Numbered from the stretch's first letter, positions 12,041-48,655 are shown. The stretch is 60,000 bases of DNA from Symsagittifera roscoffensis (GCF_963678635.1 NC_087069.1:42309883-42369882), one strand, 5' to 3'. The notes: generated by a model from the letters alone, not told the origin. Numbers and translations: made by a program.

Positions 12041-15002
12041 TATAACAATATGGTTAGGAGGAACTAGGACAAAAGCAACAAAAAATCAAATTTTATGGAA
12101 CGAAATTATCCTACAGATCTCAAAAGATTGGAGTTAAGATTCTAAACATAGCCAGCAGACAATTGGAAAAGAGTGAATTAAGGCGAATAATTAGAAAAAA
12201 AAGCTTTGTTTTTTGGCGACCAGAACTTGAAGCTGGGTTTTAATGACACCTTACTTAATTTAGGTTGACCAAGTAAGTGAAAAAGCAACATGCAAAATAG
12301 TTCAATTTAGGATCAGATCAACTGTTTGAGATTCCATTTTTAGATAAAATGACAATCTAGACAGGGTTTACAGGTTAAAATGTCATTGAACATAATTCTT
12401 AACAGATCCTCCGTTTGCCTACCTCAGCAAGATTCGTGCGGCAGCTGTTTTTGTTGTTTACTTCGACCTCCACCCCCTGAATTTGATATTCGCTAAGTGT
12501 ATTTGCTAAATTGAGGCTTAATGTCTTTATTAAATTGAATGCGCTGTTTTTTTCTTCATATGATTTGCGGACTTAATCTCAACTTTAACGAAAAAATAGA
12601 TGCCCTGAAAGCTATTTGAAATTCTAGAACAATTTATCATTGCACTTTTTTGATAAAATTAACCAAATTTGAGAAAACTGCAATTATTACTCCGTGGAAA
12701 ATCTGAAAATTAAATTCCGATTATGAAATTAGAAGTCAATCGCGTTTTTCGAGGCCTTGAGATATTTGCTGGTCGATATTTGCTTTTCTTTTAGCAAAGG
12801 ATTTGAACTGAATGAAAAGAAATCTTAAGACAAACCGCGAAAAAGTAAATTTGAGCCTAAATAAATTTTGAGACTTTTTCCGAAAAAAAAACGAAAAAAA
12901 ATCATCAGCACCTATATGAGAGACTGAACTACGTTCATCGACTCTAAATAAGTGTTTCTGTAGGTAGCTGGACAGCTTATACCTTGCAGAATTCCTTAGA
13001 AACACGCGTCTTGATTTGAAAAAGTTACGCAATCCTACAGTTGAGGGCGAGTTTAACTTGAACGCAAAAACTGATAACGTGATAAAGTAAATTTATTGTA
13101 TAAGGCTGAAAATTTTGAATTGCAACAAACATATTTTTCATCGCAACTGACATTTTTTCTGGACTTTTAGTCAGTTATCAATTAATATTTATTAACTACA
13201 ATCTATCTACGCAAATTTGTAATTATCCTGCTAAAGTAACAACATATCATATTTCATAGATGTTTTTAAGTATGCATCGCTGTTGAACTCGATTCTGATT
13301 TATTAATTTACATTTCTGCGATGGAATAAGAAAATATCACAGCAGTTTAGAGTATATCAAACGGAAAGAAGAAAGAAAATAAATGACAAAGATGACTCAG
13401 CCCGATTAATCAAGTCTCAAAAAGATTCAATGTGTCGAAATGATTTTGATACGGTCAAATTTTCAGAAGACGCGACTGGGATCAATTTTTAAATTTCATG
13501 TAGGATTTATTTTTCATTTTTTAAAGAATTTATCAACTATTATTTTCAATGCGTAACTGGATTTTTTCAGCCAATAAAAATCTTGCTCTGATTATGGTTT
13601 TTGATAGTTTTACAAAACGCGTTTGTGAGACTCAACGCAATTGGGCCCAGTTCCTATAATTAAGACAGCAGAGGATAATTTTAGAAGATATTTACAGTGA
13701 TGATACGACATGTTTCAGCATAGGTTTATTGCATTGCATTCCGGATTTCTAACAAACGAATCACTATTTCGCACTAACTTCAGATCTTTAAACTAATGAT
13801 ACAATTTAATGGGTTTGCAAAAACAAGATAGTTCGAAATTTGCATAAAACCGACAATTTCGAAATACTTGAGCCCGAATTTGAACAGAAATAGTTAGAAA
13901 ATGACAATCGAGGTTTCTGTTTAACGACCCGATAATGGAAAACTGTTTCAACACAATTTTGTCTGAATTCATTAAATCCGATCAAACATAAGCTATTTTC
14001 AAAAGCAAAACTTGGAACCCAAAACAGAAACTATCTCGACGTTTTACATGCTATTTTCTTGAATCAAACAAAAATGAGCGATTGAACTGCTTTGCTTCAA
14101 AATAAGATCGACCACTACCTAAGGCGCGACAAAACAATTCAAATTAGCAAAATTTGATTAACTAAAGCACAAAGTTGAATATTTGCAAACAAGCAGAAGT
14201 TCGAGTGAGGTCAAATATAACACGAAAAATCCCAGCAATTTTAGCGAACCAATGAGAAACAACCCAATTTTCTACGCCTATTACAACCCAAATTAGGGAG
14301 TGTTTTTTGTATAAATCTCGCACAATAATACATTCGATATAGTAGCACCAGAATGATATAAATGGAACGAAATGTTTGAAAAAAAAATCAATTTTTACTT
14401 CTAAATTTTAAGGAATTTTTAGGGAACCACAACCAAGTTTTTTAGATTCAGAAATTTTCAAAGCTAACGCTGAAACCATCGATTTTGAAACCAGCTGATG
14501 CTTCTCCAGTTTTGCTACAATAGCAATGAATCTCCGATTTTACATTTAAAGCTCACAAAATTCCGGATTCTTTGAATCTTGGTTCGTGTTTTGCGTCTGA
14601 CCAATGCCTTTCGGTAACTGAACTAATATTGCCCTCATAATGATTAGGTAAACTTCTTGGATTGGCGAAAGGGGGTGAAAGCGAGATGGCGGGTTGGCAC
14701 TTAGAATTCTCTCAAGTTAGTCGGATTTTCCGCCTAGCAGATAGCGTCGTCGCCTAAATTGCAAACAAAATTGGTAGCTATTTCTGTGCAACCCTTAATC
14801 CACTGATAATGCTCGAAACAATGAAAAAAATATATTTAATATAAATAAACACTATTTTATCTGTAACTCTAAGACAAACCATAGGCCCATCACAGAGTTT
14901 GTTGATCTCAATTTGTGTTTGTTACTAAATGTTTTTTATGCTTATTTAGGACCAGAAAAAAATGACCATCGTTTCTTGTGAGCTAAATCAAAATCACTTT
15001 AA
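12041..15002. other. AT-rich DNA, no gene recognised
   Basis: Lies downstream of the TTBK-like gene. One frame of 98 codons (12,736-13,032, minus) is Phe/Arg/Lys-rich and has no recognisable domain. No polyadenylation signal could be assigned with confidence. Confidence 0.5.
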
Positions 15003-15240
15003 TTTTATAGATAATGCCAAATTGTTGGCAATATCGGTGACTTTGAGCAATTTAATCGGTCAAAACTACAGCTTATAGGTTAATTAGTTTTTTTAAAATG
15101 GTTTTTATGTGTGGAAATCTGAGAGAAGCTAAAATCCGACGTCGAAATGAGCAGTTTTAGGTTAATTAACTTCGTTCAGATTCGTTGAATTCTTGACCGA
15201 TAAGGATATTGCCTACAATTTGGCATTAGCTATAAAATAA
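15003..15240. repeat. MITE-like element with 38-44 bp terminal inverted repeats
   Basis: The left end (about 15,003-15,042: TTTTATAGATAATGCCAAAT, then GTTGGCAATATCGGT) is mirrored by the right end (about 15,196-15,240: ACCGATA...GATATTGCCTAC, then AATTTGGCATTAGCTATAAA). The interior of about 150 bp is AT-rich and non-coding. Length and structure fit a non-autonomous DNA transposon. It sits just past the stop codon of the TTBK-like gene. Confidence 0.72.
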
Positions 15241-15282
15241 GCTTTAAATGCCTTTTTACCTCCTTTTACCATGAAAATTTAA

Positions 15283-39279
<23,997 letters not shown>

Positions 39280-39829
39280 AACAGACAATTTGTTCAAAAT
39301 GTTGAAACCATTGTGGCCGCTCGATTAGAGATTCGCCGTCTGGATTGTTAACGATTAACATAACGCTTCACTATGCAAAAAAAAAACATTCAAGTTTGCA
39401 TTGCTATCGGAGAAAGTCGCAATGTAATTTGAGATAGTTTGAAAGGTGCTACGTTAATAGGACGACAGGACATTAAAGACAACAAATGAGCGGTAAAACT
39501 TTTATAAATGAACTGTTTCAATTTAAGCAATTTATTATGTATAGTTGTGTGTAGCGTCGTCTTAAATTCCCAACAAAAAAGGTTGTCGTCTTATTTGCCG
39601 TACACCTGTTTGAAGCAAGCTTACTTCATGTTATCAATTGTTAACTGATGTTTTCGTGCGATCCATTTTAACCTGAAAATACTCTTTGAAAACACTCCAA
39701 CATTCTAACCTGAGGGTAACGGAATTCTCATCAGTATGAGTTTCTAATCGCCATTTTTTCCGGCTATAAACGTTTAATTTGAGCAAATATTGAACACAGA
39801 GGAACTTCTCTCCTCTTGCCAGGCAAAAC
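39280..39829. other. Region upstream of the TTBK start, probable promoter/5' leader
   Basis: Between the TTBK ATG and the LINE at 39.8 kb. No coding exon, CpG-rich island or TATA box could be called. A 5' untranslated exon here is likely but not visible. Confidence 0.35.
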
Positions 39830-40519
39830 ATGAGCCAGAATTACTGCAAAAAATTTACTGTAACGGCCAGTAATATAATTCAATTTGTTCAAAGTATTAC
39901 AAAAGGATGTAACATTTGTGATAAACTTTTAAAAATAGAATTCCTTTCCCCGTATACAAACTGTGTATTTTCAGATATATGCCCTAGAGCTAAATCTAAA
40001 ATCGCATTATTGAACGGAAAAACAGCAAAGTCCTGCTGCTCTAGGTGTTGCAGTTGAAGACTTATGGTGCACTTTGTTGGCGCAAGCTCTTTTCGTGCGG
40101 CCATCGACGCATCCCCTAGAAATTTCCAACGAAAAATATTCCCCATCCAGACATCAGTATGAGGATTGAGCATCAACCCTGCTACAAAAAAGAACTACCA
40201 GTCGATCCAGAAGAAGGAAAACAAACTTAGTCTGTGGCACGACTTGATCAACAATACTGTGGCCCCCCACCACAGCAACAGTTGTAAACCTTGTTCAGTA
40301 GAACTACTGCTTTCGACTCTCCACGGACTGCGTCACCGGATCGCAGCAATAGTATACTTAAAACGAACCAACACCACAGACATACTCAAAAGATTGAGAA
40401 CATTGGACATCCCCATTATCACAGTTAAAAATTGTTTGTGACATTCGACCAGATTGTACGAAAATGCCTTACGGTACCTTTCATACCGTAATGTTACAGT
40501 AACGTAAATGAGCTCCTGC

Positions 40520-42595
40520 GTCAGTGGTATGCATGGTTATTGGACAAAATAAAGAACAATGTACCCAAGGTTACATCAGGCAGATCAACTCTCCCCCGTG
40601 GGTGACACCAAGTACGTCTCACATGCTAAAAAGAGTACAAACATTAAAACGGCGTATTGATTGGCAAAAACAAACTTTAAACACTTTAAACACTTCAAAC
40701 AAACATACTTTAAGCCTTTTCCTAAAACACAAAAAACTGGAAAAAAAAAACTTCAAACAGCATTGACTGAAGATCAAGCAATTTACGAAGAAACAGTAAC
40801 AAGCAGTAGACGATTCAGTGACATACAAAAATACTTGAACGAAATAAGTAGTTCCGGGCAATATCCCCAAAAAATGTTTTACAAGGAAAAATCCACTTGT
40901 GATGACACCCAAAAAGCTACATTTTTTAACGAATTCTTCATCGGTGTAAATCAAAAGGAATCAAATCCTAACCCTCTCGCACGAAATACAAACTGTTCTC
41001 CTACAGAAGAAATCTGTACACAAATACACATTGAAGAAACCAAAATCGATTTCATTCTCAAAAATCTTTTAACAAATAAAGCATCAGGTTTTGATGGTAT
41101 AGGTAAAATAATCCTAAAAAATTTTTCTGAAACTCTGTCAAAATTGCTCTATCTTCTCTTCCGCACATTCATTAACAAGCGGCTCTTCCCGACCTACTGG
41201 AAAACAAGTCAAATAGCCCCAATTTTTAAAGAAAAGAACAAGGTGTCAGTTGAGTGCTACCGCCCAATTAACCTTTTATGCTCCCCTCGAAGGTCTTCGA
41301 AAAAAAATATCTTTGATAATATATACCCCAAAGTTCAACCTTTCTTGGAAAACGCACAATACGGCTTTCGGCATTAAAGGTCAGCAGTACTTCAAATGGT
41401 TCAATTTTTGAGCAAAGTATTTGAACTCAACGATGACAAAAATGTTCAAACACTATCAGTCCTTTATCTAGATTTTTCTAAAGCCTTTGATAAAGTTCCT
41501 CATAGTATCCTAATCGCTAAACTACGGAACACAAGTCTAGGCATTCAAATACAAGACATAATACAAGACTATCTAACAGATAGAATGCAGTTTGTGAAAA
41601 TCAATAAAAGTTCATCAACTTTGAAAGAAGTAACTAGCGGTGTACCACAGGGCTCAATTCTTGGCCCTCTACTTTTTATCATATTCATTAACGACTTTCC
41701 CAAATGCATTGAGAATTCAGATGGTTTTGGCTATTTTGAAGATATGAAGATCTTGTCTACTAAAGAAACTCATCTGCAAAAAGACACGACAAATGTTGAA
41801 AAATGGTGCAAAGAAAATAAAATGCCGCTGAATGAAGATAAATGTAATCTGTTAAACCTCAAAGGGAAAATGGAAGTTAAACTATTTAATACAAATGTTG
41901 ATACCGCAAAGACCCAAAAAGACCTAGGTATTTTAATGTGTGACAACCTTTCGTGGTCAGTAAATGCTGAAAATCGCATATCAAAAGCAATGGGAGCTTT
42001 TTACAAAATCAAACGGAATATCTCGAAAAAAACATCATTAAAGTCAAAATTAAACTTATACTGTGGATACATTGTACCAATCATAAGCTATTCATCGCAA
42101 ACATGGTATCCGAACAAATCAGAATTAAGACAACTAGAAAGAGTACAAAAACGAGTGATTTCTTGGATTACAAATAACTTCAAAATGAGTTATACTGAAA
42201 GACTGAAATTTTTAAAGCTCCTTCCACTCTCAATGTACTTTGAATTACACGACATATTGTACTTAGTTTCACTACTAAAAAATAAACATGACATTGATTT
42301 GAATACAATTATTCATAAAAACGAATCACGAACAGACCCGTGGTGAGATTGCTGTTCATGCAACAAGACTGAAAAAGTCAAATGAAAATTATTATATACG
42401 TTCTAATACGCTATACAACTACTTTAGCCAAATTGCGGACTTCGAAAATCAAGATTATGACAGCCTGAAAATATCTATAACAAACACCTATTGGAAATTC
42501 TTCAACAGAAATTTTGCAGAAAACAACTTGTGTATGTGGAGAATTCTTTGCTGGTGTGGAAACTGCAACCCACCGGGAAAAATTATGAACTTATA
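40520..42595 (+). pseudogene. LINE ORF2 remnant: reverse transcriptase
   Basis: Frames change near 40,650 and 42,340, and a TAA at 41,375-41,377 interrupts YGFRH*RSA. RT motifs: LLTNKASGFDGIG, YRPINLL, LYLDFSKAFDKVPHS, SGVPQGSILGPLLF, but the catalytic YADD is FGYFEDMKI, so the metal-binding pair is damaged. The C-terminus is LCMWRILCWCGNCN. Confidence 0.87.
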
Positions 42596-42636
42596 AACGA
42601 GGGTTCAAAACCCATGGAGAAATCCCAAAGCCTATC

Positions 42637-42681
<45 letters not shown>
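42637..42681 (+). repeat. (CTA)15 microsatellite, LINE tail
   Basis: Fifteen perfect CTA units directly after the LINE 3' end. Perfect units and length suggest instability. Confidence 0.92.
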
Positions 42682-44125
42682 GTTTCGCAATCGAAATTTT
42701 ATCGATCAGAAAAATAACATCTAGCCTGGAAGACTGATTGTTTTGATGGATTAGCAGCGTTATTTGAACGATTAGACGAAACGGGAAGGGTTCATTTTAA
42801 CTGACATGCTAATTTTTAAAATTTCGATTTGATTGTGAACGACACGTAACCTTTTTATATTTCGCACACACTGAAACGGCGAAACAGAACAACAATAGTT
42901 GCAGTGAAAACAACAACGAGAAAATGACAACAGGTTGAAACTGTGATTGGAATTTGTCAGGAACCATTCCGAGTTGTAACGATTGTGCCGCTACAATCGT
43001 TACAACGTAGAGCCCGTGAAAAGGGAAGGGTGTTGGGACGGCGTGTCCAGCCTTCCGGAAAGAAATAGGAGTGCTATTTCCCCGGATTCCAGAATCCGGA
43101 GGGGTCTCGGGCCCAAGACTCAAACTAATAAATATAAACTTTTAGCTTCCTGGTCGTGTCCTGAGTTGAATTTAGTTAACATCTCGATTCATTTTCAGAG
43201 AATGAGAAGCTAGGAGTGAGGGAAAGGGCTGATCCATTTTCGACGGAGATGATGATTTTTATCTACTGAACAAAAACAATCGTGATATAATAAATAAAAT
43301 AGCCCTGTTTTTAGGAGTGACCTCGTTGTCTGGGTATACTGAGACCCAGCCATGAAATCACTATTTTTGCATATTTTTGAGTTAATTTGAGCGTTCTGGT
43401 CGAAGCCGGAAAGCAGTGACGTTTTGTCGACCCGATGTTAGGAAAACCACCAAAAGAACTGGCTTTGGCAGAGACGGTGAAAAGCATGTAGAGCTGTGTT
43501 TAGACGCTAGCCAAAGGTTTTAGAAACCCGCTTTATTTTTCGTCGATATGTACTTCCGGACGAATGTTACATAGATGTTTTTATGGCGCTCCTTTAACAT
43601 CATGACCGGCAGAACCGTTAACGAGCATTCCGCGCCGAGCGGATGCTCAAAACAACGCCCTAAACACCGGGGCGGAAGGGTAGTTCGGAACGCGGAAGCC
43701 TTCCGGATTCCCGTGAATAGCTTTTTAACCTAGTTAAGACAGATTTCACGAACCGAAAAAACCAAAAACAGTAAAAAAAAATATAAAATCAGTAGAAATC
43801 ATCCCCCCAGACGAGATGTGATCCGACCCTCTTGTTTGTTGTTGTTAGATATATTGTTGTTACAGGCATTTATATCAGTCAGGATTGTTACGATCAATTT
43901 TGTGGCCCATTTGTGGTGCTTGTACTGTAAGGTTATTTGAGTATTTAAGCACGTTAACGCTAATTTGCGCTCGATCTGGAAGGGTCTCGGGAAAAGAGAA
44001 AAAGACTGATCCGGCAAGCAGTTCAAGGAGCGACAAGAAGGGGCTCAGAGACAACAACAATCGACTGTTGGGTATCGTTAAAAGTTTTGTATCCCTTTTG
44101 GTACAGAAAGTAATATATTACTGTG

Positions 44126-44136
44126 TGGGGGGCTCG
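44126..44136 (+). promoter_or_regulatory. Possible primer-binding site in unit A
   Basis: TGGGGGGCTCG resembles the 5' part of the tRNA-Pro primer-binding site used by many retroelements (TGGGGGCTCG) with one extra G. No clean LTR end (CA) precedes it, so this is weak. The same site recurs at 46,907 in unit B. Confidence 0.25.
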
Positions 44137-45368
44137 ACAGTGACTGCACTTTAGTGACCCTTCACCGATTTGCGAATTTCCGAGTTAAGCACATAATTCG
44201 GAGATTGATCAAACCCGGAGGGGTATAGTATTGCTAGTATTATTATTTATACAGCCTATATTAATAGTCATATACCGGTTTTTAGGGTCAAAATAGCGAT
44301 ATTTTGATCCCCCCACAAATCGAGATTTTTGAGATATCGATTTTTTTTGAAACGGAAAAAAGCGTTAAATTAGTGAGTTACATCGTAACTATAATTTTAT
44401 AATAGGTAGAAACGTTAAAGTTTAGTTCGGAAGTGGTTGGAACTAATTGGGTACCAAAAACCGAACTTCCTTGATTTTTGAAAAAACGAAACGCTTCAAA
44501 ATAAGAAATATTTTTGAAATTTTTGAGTTAGGACAGTAAAAATTATTGTTCGGACAACGTTCACTAGTGAATCGACAGGTTTTGAAACCCGTTTGCCGAT
44601 AACTTTCCGGTTTACAGTGAAATCGAACTTAAGGTGTTTGATTTAGAGGATTCATCAATCCGGAACGGTCCAAATAGCATTGTTTGTGGCAATTTTTTTC
44701 ATCTGGAACATTTTAGATCGAGTTTTTTGCATTGAACTAGAAGCATAGAAGTCTTCTGAGCTCGGATCAAAAATTTTTAGGTCAAAAAGAACAGAATTGT
44801 GAAAAAAGTTAGGCGGAACCTATAAGAGAGAAAATATTTTGATTTTAGAAAAAAGACGTTTTGGTTAAAAACCTTGGAACAACTGGACAGATCCGGTTGA
44901 TCTTGGTACCATTAGATCAGAAATTAGGTGAGCTTACTCATAAAAACATCAATTATTCAAAAAAGTAAGCGTTAAAATTTTTTAAGATGGTTTTTAGCAA
45001 ACTCACTAATTCGGGAAGGTAGATCCTTCACGTTTTATAAAAATTTTTTGGAAAGCCCTTACACCCCTACCAAAGGGTAGTAACGGTTGAAAAAGGCAAT
45101 TTTACGCTGTTCTAGACGAAAAGCGAATTTTAAGGAAACCAGAAAACGATAGTCGAGTCGAAACTAGGCTAGTGATAAGGCCCTTCACAGTTAAGGTGAA
45201 TTAACAAATAAGAGGCTTAGCTTCAATCCGGAAGGGTCTTGAGAAACAAAATACACCCTTCCTAGTTAGTTCAAACAGCATAATAGCATCGGAGAACGTA
45301 TCCGGAAGGGTATCGCGTGAAAATTTCAAAAGTCTCTGAAAAGCTATTTTTACAAACCGGGAGAGGTC

Positions 45369-45493
45369 CCAATCCGGAAGGGTCCCAATTTTGCCAATCC
45401 GGAGGGTTCTTAATTTTGCCAGTCCGGAAGGGCCCCAATTTTGCCAATCCGGAGGGGTCCCAATTTTGCCAATCCGGAAGGGTTCCAATTTTG
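45369..45493 (+). repeat. 25-bp tandem array, 5 units (unit A)
   Basis: Units start with CCAATCCGGAAGGGT and end with CCAATTTTG; variants are GGAGGGTTCTTA and GGAGGGGTCCC. The unit has no stop in any of six frames, so the open frames that cross it are not evidence of coding. Confidence 0.95.
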
Positions 45494-45662
45494 CTGGTAA
45501 CTTACCTTTTATAAAAGACCAGCCCAAAACATAACAGGTCTAAACTCGGATACTCCCGACACTAAGTCTAAATTGAAAAAGAGTTTGTAACTGGTTTGTG
45601 TGGATTGAAATCCAAATCGTTTTTGGGAAAAATGATTGCCCTGAAACGGCGAAAGGACACAT

Positions 45663-48655
45663 TGAAACGGCGAAATAGAACAACAATATTTGCATTGAAA
45701 ACAACAGCGAGAAAACGACAACAGGTTAAAACTGTGATTGGAATTTGTCAGGAACCATTCCGAGTTGTAACGATTGTGCCGCTACAATCGTTACAACGTA
45801 GAGCCCGAGAAAAGGGAAGGGCGTTGGGATGGCGTGTCCAGCCTTCTGGAAAGAAATAGGAGTGCTATTTCCCCGGATTCCAGAATCCGGAGGGGTCTCG
45901 GGCCCAAGGATCAAACTGATATATATAAATATATTTAATTAACATCCCGATTCATTTTCAGAGAATAAGAAGCTAGGAGTGGGGGAAAGGGTTGATCCAT
46001 TTTCGATGGAGATGATGATTTTTATCTACTGAACAAAAACAATAGTAATATAATAAATAGTAGTAGCCCTGTTTTAGGAGTGACCTCCTTGTCTGGGGAT
46101 ACTGAGACCCAGCCATGAGCTCACTATTTTTGCATATTTTTAAGTTAATTTGAGCGTTCTGGTCGAAACCGGAAAGCAGTGACGTTTTGTCGACCCTAAC
46201 CACCGGGGCGGAAAACCACCAAAAGAACTGGCTTTGGAAGAGACCGTGAAAAGCATGTAGAGCTGTGTTTAGACGCTAGCCAGTGGTTTTAGAACCCCGC
46301 TTTTTTCCCGTCGATATGTACTTCCGGGCGAATGTTACATAGATGTTTTTATGGCGCTACTGGGTGTTAATTTAATTTAACATCATGACCGGCAGAACCG
46401 TTAACGAGCATTCCGCGCCGAGCGGATGCTCAAAACAACCCCCTAACCACCGGGGCGGAAGGGTAGTTCGGAACGCGGAAGCCTTCCGGATTCCCGTGAA
46501 TAGCTTTTTAACCTAGATAATACAGAAAATTCCCGAACCGAAAAAACCAAAAACAGTAAAAAAAGTATAAAATCAGTAGAAATTATCCCCCCAGACGAGA
46601 TGTGATCCGACCTCCCGTTTGTTGTTGTTAGATATATTGTTGTTACAGGCATTTATATCAGTCAGGATCGTTACGATCAATTTTGTGGCCCATTTGTGAT
46701 GCTTGTATTGTAAGGTTATTTGAGTATTTAAGCACGTTAACGCTAATTTGCGCTCGATCCGGAAGGGTCTCGGGAATAGAGAAGAAGACTGATCCGGCAA
46801 GCAGTTCAAGGACCGACAAGAAAGGGCTCAAGGACAACAACAATCGACTGTTGGGTATCGTTAAAAGTTTTGTATCCCTTTTGGTACAGAAAGTAATATA
46901 TTTCTGTGGGGGGCTCGACAGTGACTGCACTTTAGTGACCCTTCACCGAACTGCAAATTTCCGAGTGAAGCACCTTAATTCGGAGATTGATCAAACCCGG
47001 AGGGGTATAGTATTGCTAGTATTATTATTTATACAGCCTATACTAATACTCATATACCGGTTTTTAGGGTCAAAATAGCGATATTTTGATCCCCCCACAA
47101 ATCGCGCTTTTTGAGATATCGATATTTTTTGAAACGGAAAAAAGCGCTAAATTAGTGAGTTACATCGTAATTATACTATTATAATAAGTAGAACCAGTGA
47201 AGTTTAGTTCGGAAGTGGTTGGAACTTATTGGGTATCAAAAACCGAACTTCCTTGATTTTTGAAAAAACGAAACGCTACAAAATAAGAAGTTTTTTTAAA
47301 ATTTTTGTGTTAGGACAGTAAAAGTTGTTGTTCGGATAACGTTCATTAGTGAATCGACAGGTTTTGAAACCCGTTTGCCGATAACCTTTCGGGTTACACT
47401 GAAATCGAACTTAACGTGTTTGATTTGGAGGATTCATCAATCCGGAAGGGTCCAAATAGCATTGTTTTTGGCATTTTTTCCCGCTGAAACGTTTTAGATC
47501 GAGTTTTATGCATTGAACTAGAAGAATAAAGGTCTTTTGAGCTCGGATCAATAATTTTTAGGTCGAAAAGAACACAATTGGGAAAAACGTTAGGCGGAAC
47601 CTATAAGAGAGAAAATATTTTCATTTTAGAAAAAAGACGTTTTGGTTAATAACCTTGGAACCACTGGTCATATCTGGTTGATCTTGGTACCATTAGATCA
47701 AAAATTAGGTGAGCTCACTCATAAAAACATCAATTATTCAAAAAATTAAGCGTTAAAATTTTTCAAGATTGTTTTTAGCAAACTCACTAATTCGGGAAGG
47801 TAGATCCTTCACGTTTTATAAAACTTTTTTGGAAAGCCCTTACACCCCTACCAAAGGGTAGTAACGAGTGAATAAGGCAATTTTACGCTGTTCTAGACAA
47901 AAAGCGAAGGCTAAGGAAATCAGAAAACCATAGTCGAGTCAAAACTAGGCTAGTGATAAGGCCCTTCACAGTTAAGGTGAATTAACAAATAAGAGGCTTT
48001 GCTTCAATCCGGAAGGGTCTTGAGAAACAAAATACACCCTTTCTAGCTAGTTCAAACATCATAAAAGCATCGGAGAACGTATCCGGAAGGGTATCGGGTG
48101 AAAATTTTAAAAGTTTTTGAAAACTTATTTTTACAAACCCGGAGAGGTCCCAATCCGGAAGGGTCCCAATTTTGCCAATCCGGAGCGGTCTTAATTTTGC
48201 CAATCCGGAAGGGTCCCAATGTGGCCAATCCGGAGCGGTCCCAATTTTGCCAATCCGGAAGGGTCTTAATTTTGCCAATCCAGAGGGGTACTATTTTTGC
48301 CAATCCGGAGGGGTCTTGTTTTTGCCAATCCGGAGGGGTACTATTTTTGCTAATCCGGAGGGGTCCTGTTTTTGCCAATCCGGAGGGGTCTTGTTTTTGA
48401 CAATCCGGAGGAGTACTATTTTGTTAAGAATTAAGTAGACAGAAAAACAGAAAATAGTGAAAGGTATTAGGTTATTAAGAGGCAGGCTAGGAACCAGTGA
48501 CTGCACTGGTAACTTGCCTTTTATAAAAGACCAGCCCAAAACAAAACAGGTCTAAGCTCGGATACTCCCGACACTAAGTCTAAATTGAAAAAGAGTTTGT
48601 AACTGGTTTGTGTGGATTGAAATCCAAATCGTTTTTGGGAAAAATGATTGCCCTG
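45663..48655 (+). repeat. Long direct repeat, unit B (about 2.99 kb)
   Basis: Direct copy of unit A, starting TGAAACGGCGAAATAG. A 21-bp partial start (TGAAACGGCGAAAGG at 45,642) bridges A and B. It differs from A mainly by a longer 25-bp array (11 vs 5 units), about 100 extra bases after the array, a 15-20 bp insertion near 46,360 and scattered substitutions. It ends GATTGCCCTGA, after which the retroelement leader begins. A PBS-like TGGGGGGCTCG lies at 46,907. Confidence 0.85.
48150..48424 (+). repeat. 25-bp tandem array, 11 units (unit B)
   Basis: Eleven 25-base units. The first five alternate GGAAGGGTCCC and GGAGCGGTC forms. The last six carry GGAGGGGT followed by alternating ACTATTTTTG and CTTGTTTTTG, indicating expansion of a two-unit block. 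Confidence 0.95.

Larger units (their letters stand above)
39830..42681 (+). mobile_element. Second CR1-like LINE, 5' part rearranged
   Basis: Related to the element at 23.3 kb: both have PPWVTPSTSHMLKR / APWVTPSTSNLIKI before the RT, the same RT layout and the same Cys-rich C-terminus. The 5' portion (39,830-40,440) has cysteine pairs (CNIC, CCSRCC) that may be the remains of a PHD-finger ORF1, and no endonuclease motif is visible, so an internal deletion is likely. It ends in (CTA)15. Confidence 0.82.
42872..45641 (+). repeat. Long direct repeat, unit A (about 2.77 kb)
   Basis: Begins TGAAACGGCGAAACAG and ends ...AATGATTGCCC. It matches unit B over its full length at high identity in the same orientation (offset 2,790 near the start). 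It is filled with copies of TCCGGAAGGGT or close variants and contains TGGGGGGCTCG at 44,126. No protein is coded. It may be an LTR, a duplicated LTR plus leader, or a satellite-like unit carried by the retroelement. Confidence 0.85.

Noticed and set aside
12736-13032. 98-codon minus-strand frame as an extra TTBK exon
   Set aside because: Composition (Phe/Arg/Lys) differs from the tail and no phase-compatible splice sites are evident.
44885-45200. Coding content in the long repeats A and B
   Set aside because: Differences between A and B include many indels not in multiples of three, and no shared long frame survives.
45369-48424. CRISPR-like array
   Set aside because: Units are contiguous with no spacers, and the DNA is eukaryotic.
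47982-48438. Open frames on both strands across the 25-bp arrays (peptides built on ANPEGSQFCQSG or PSGLAKLGPFRIGK)
   Set aside because: The repeat unit lacks stops in all six frames, so openness is automatic and frames rotate every unit.
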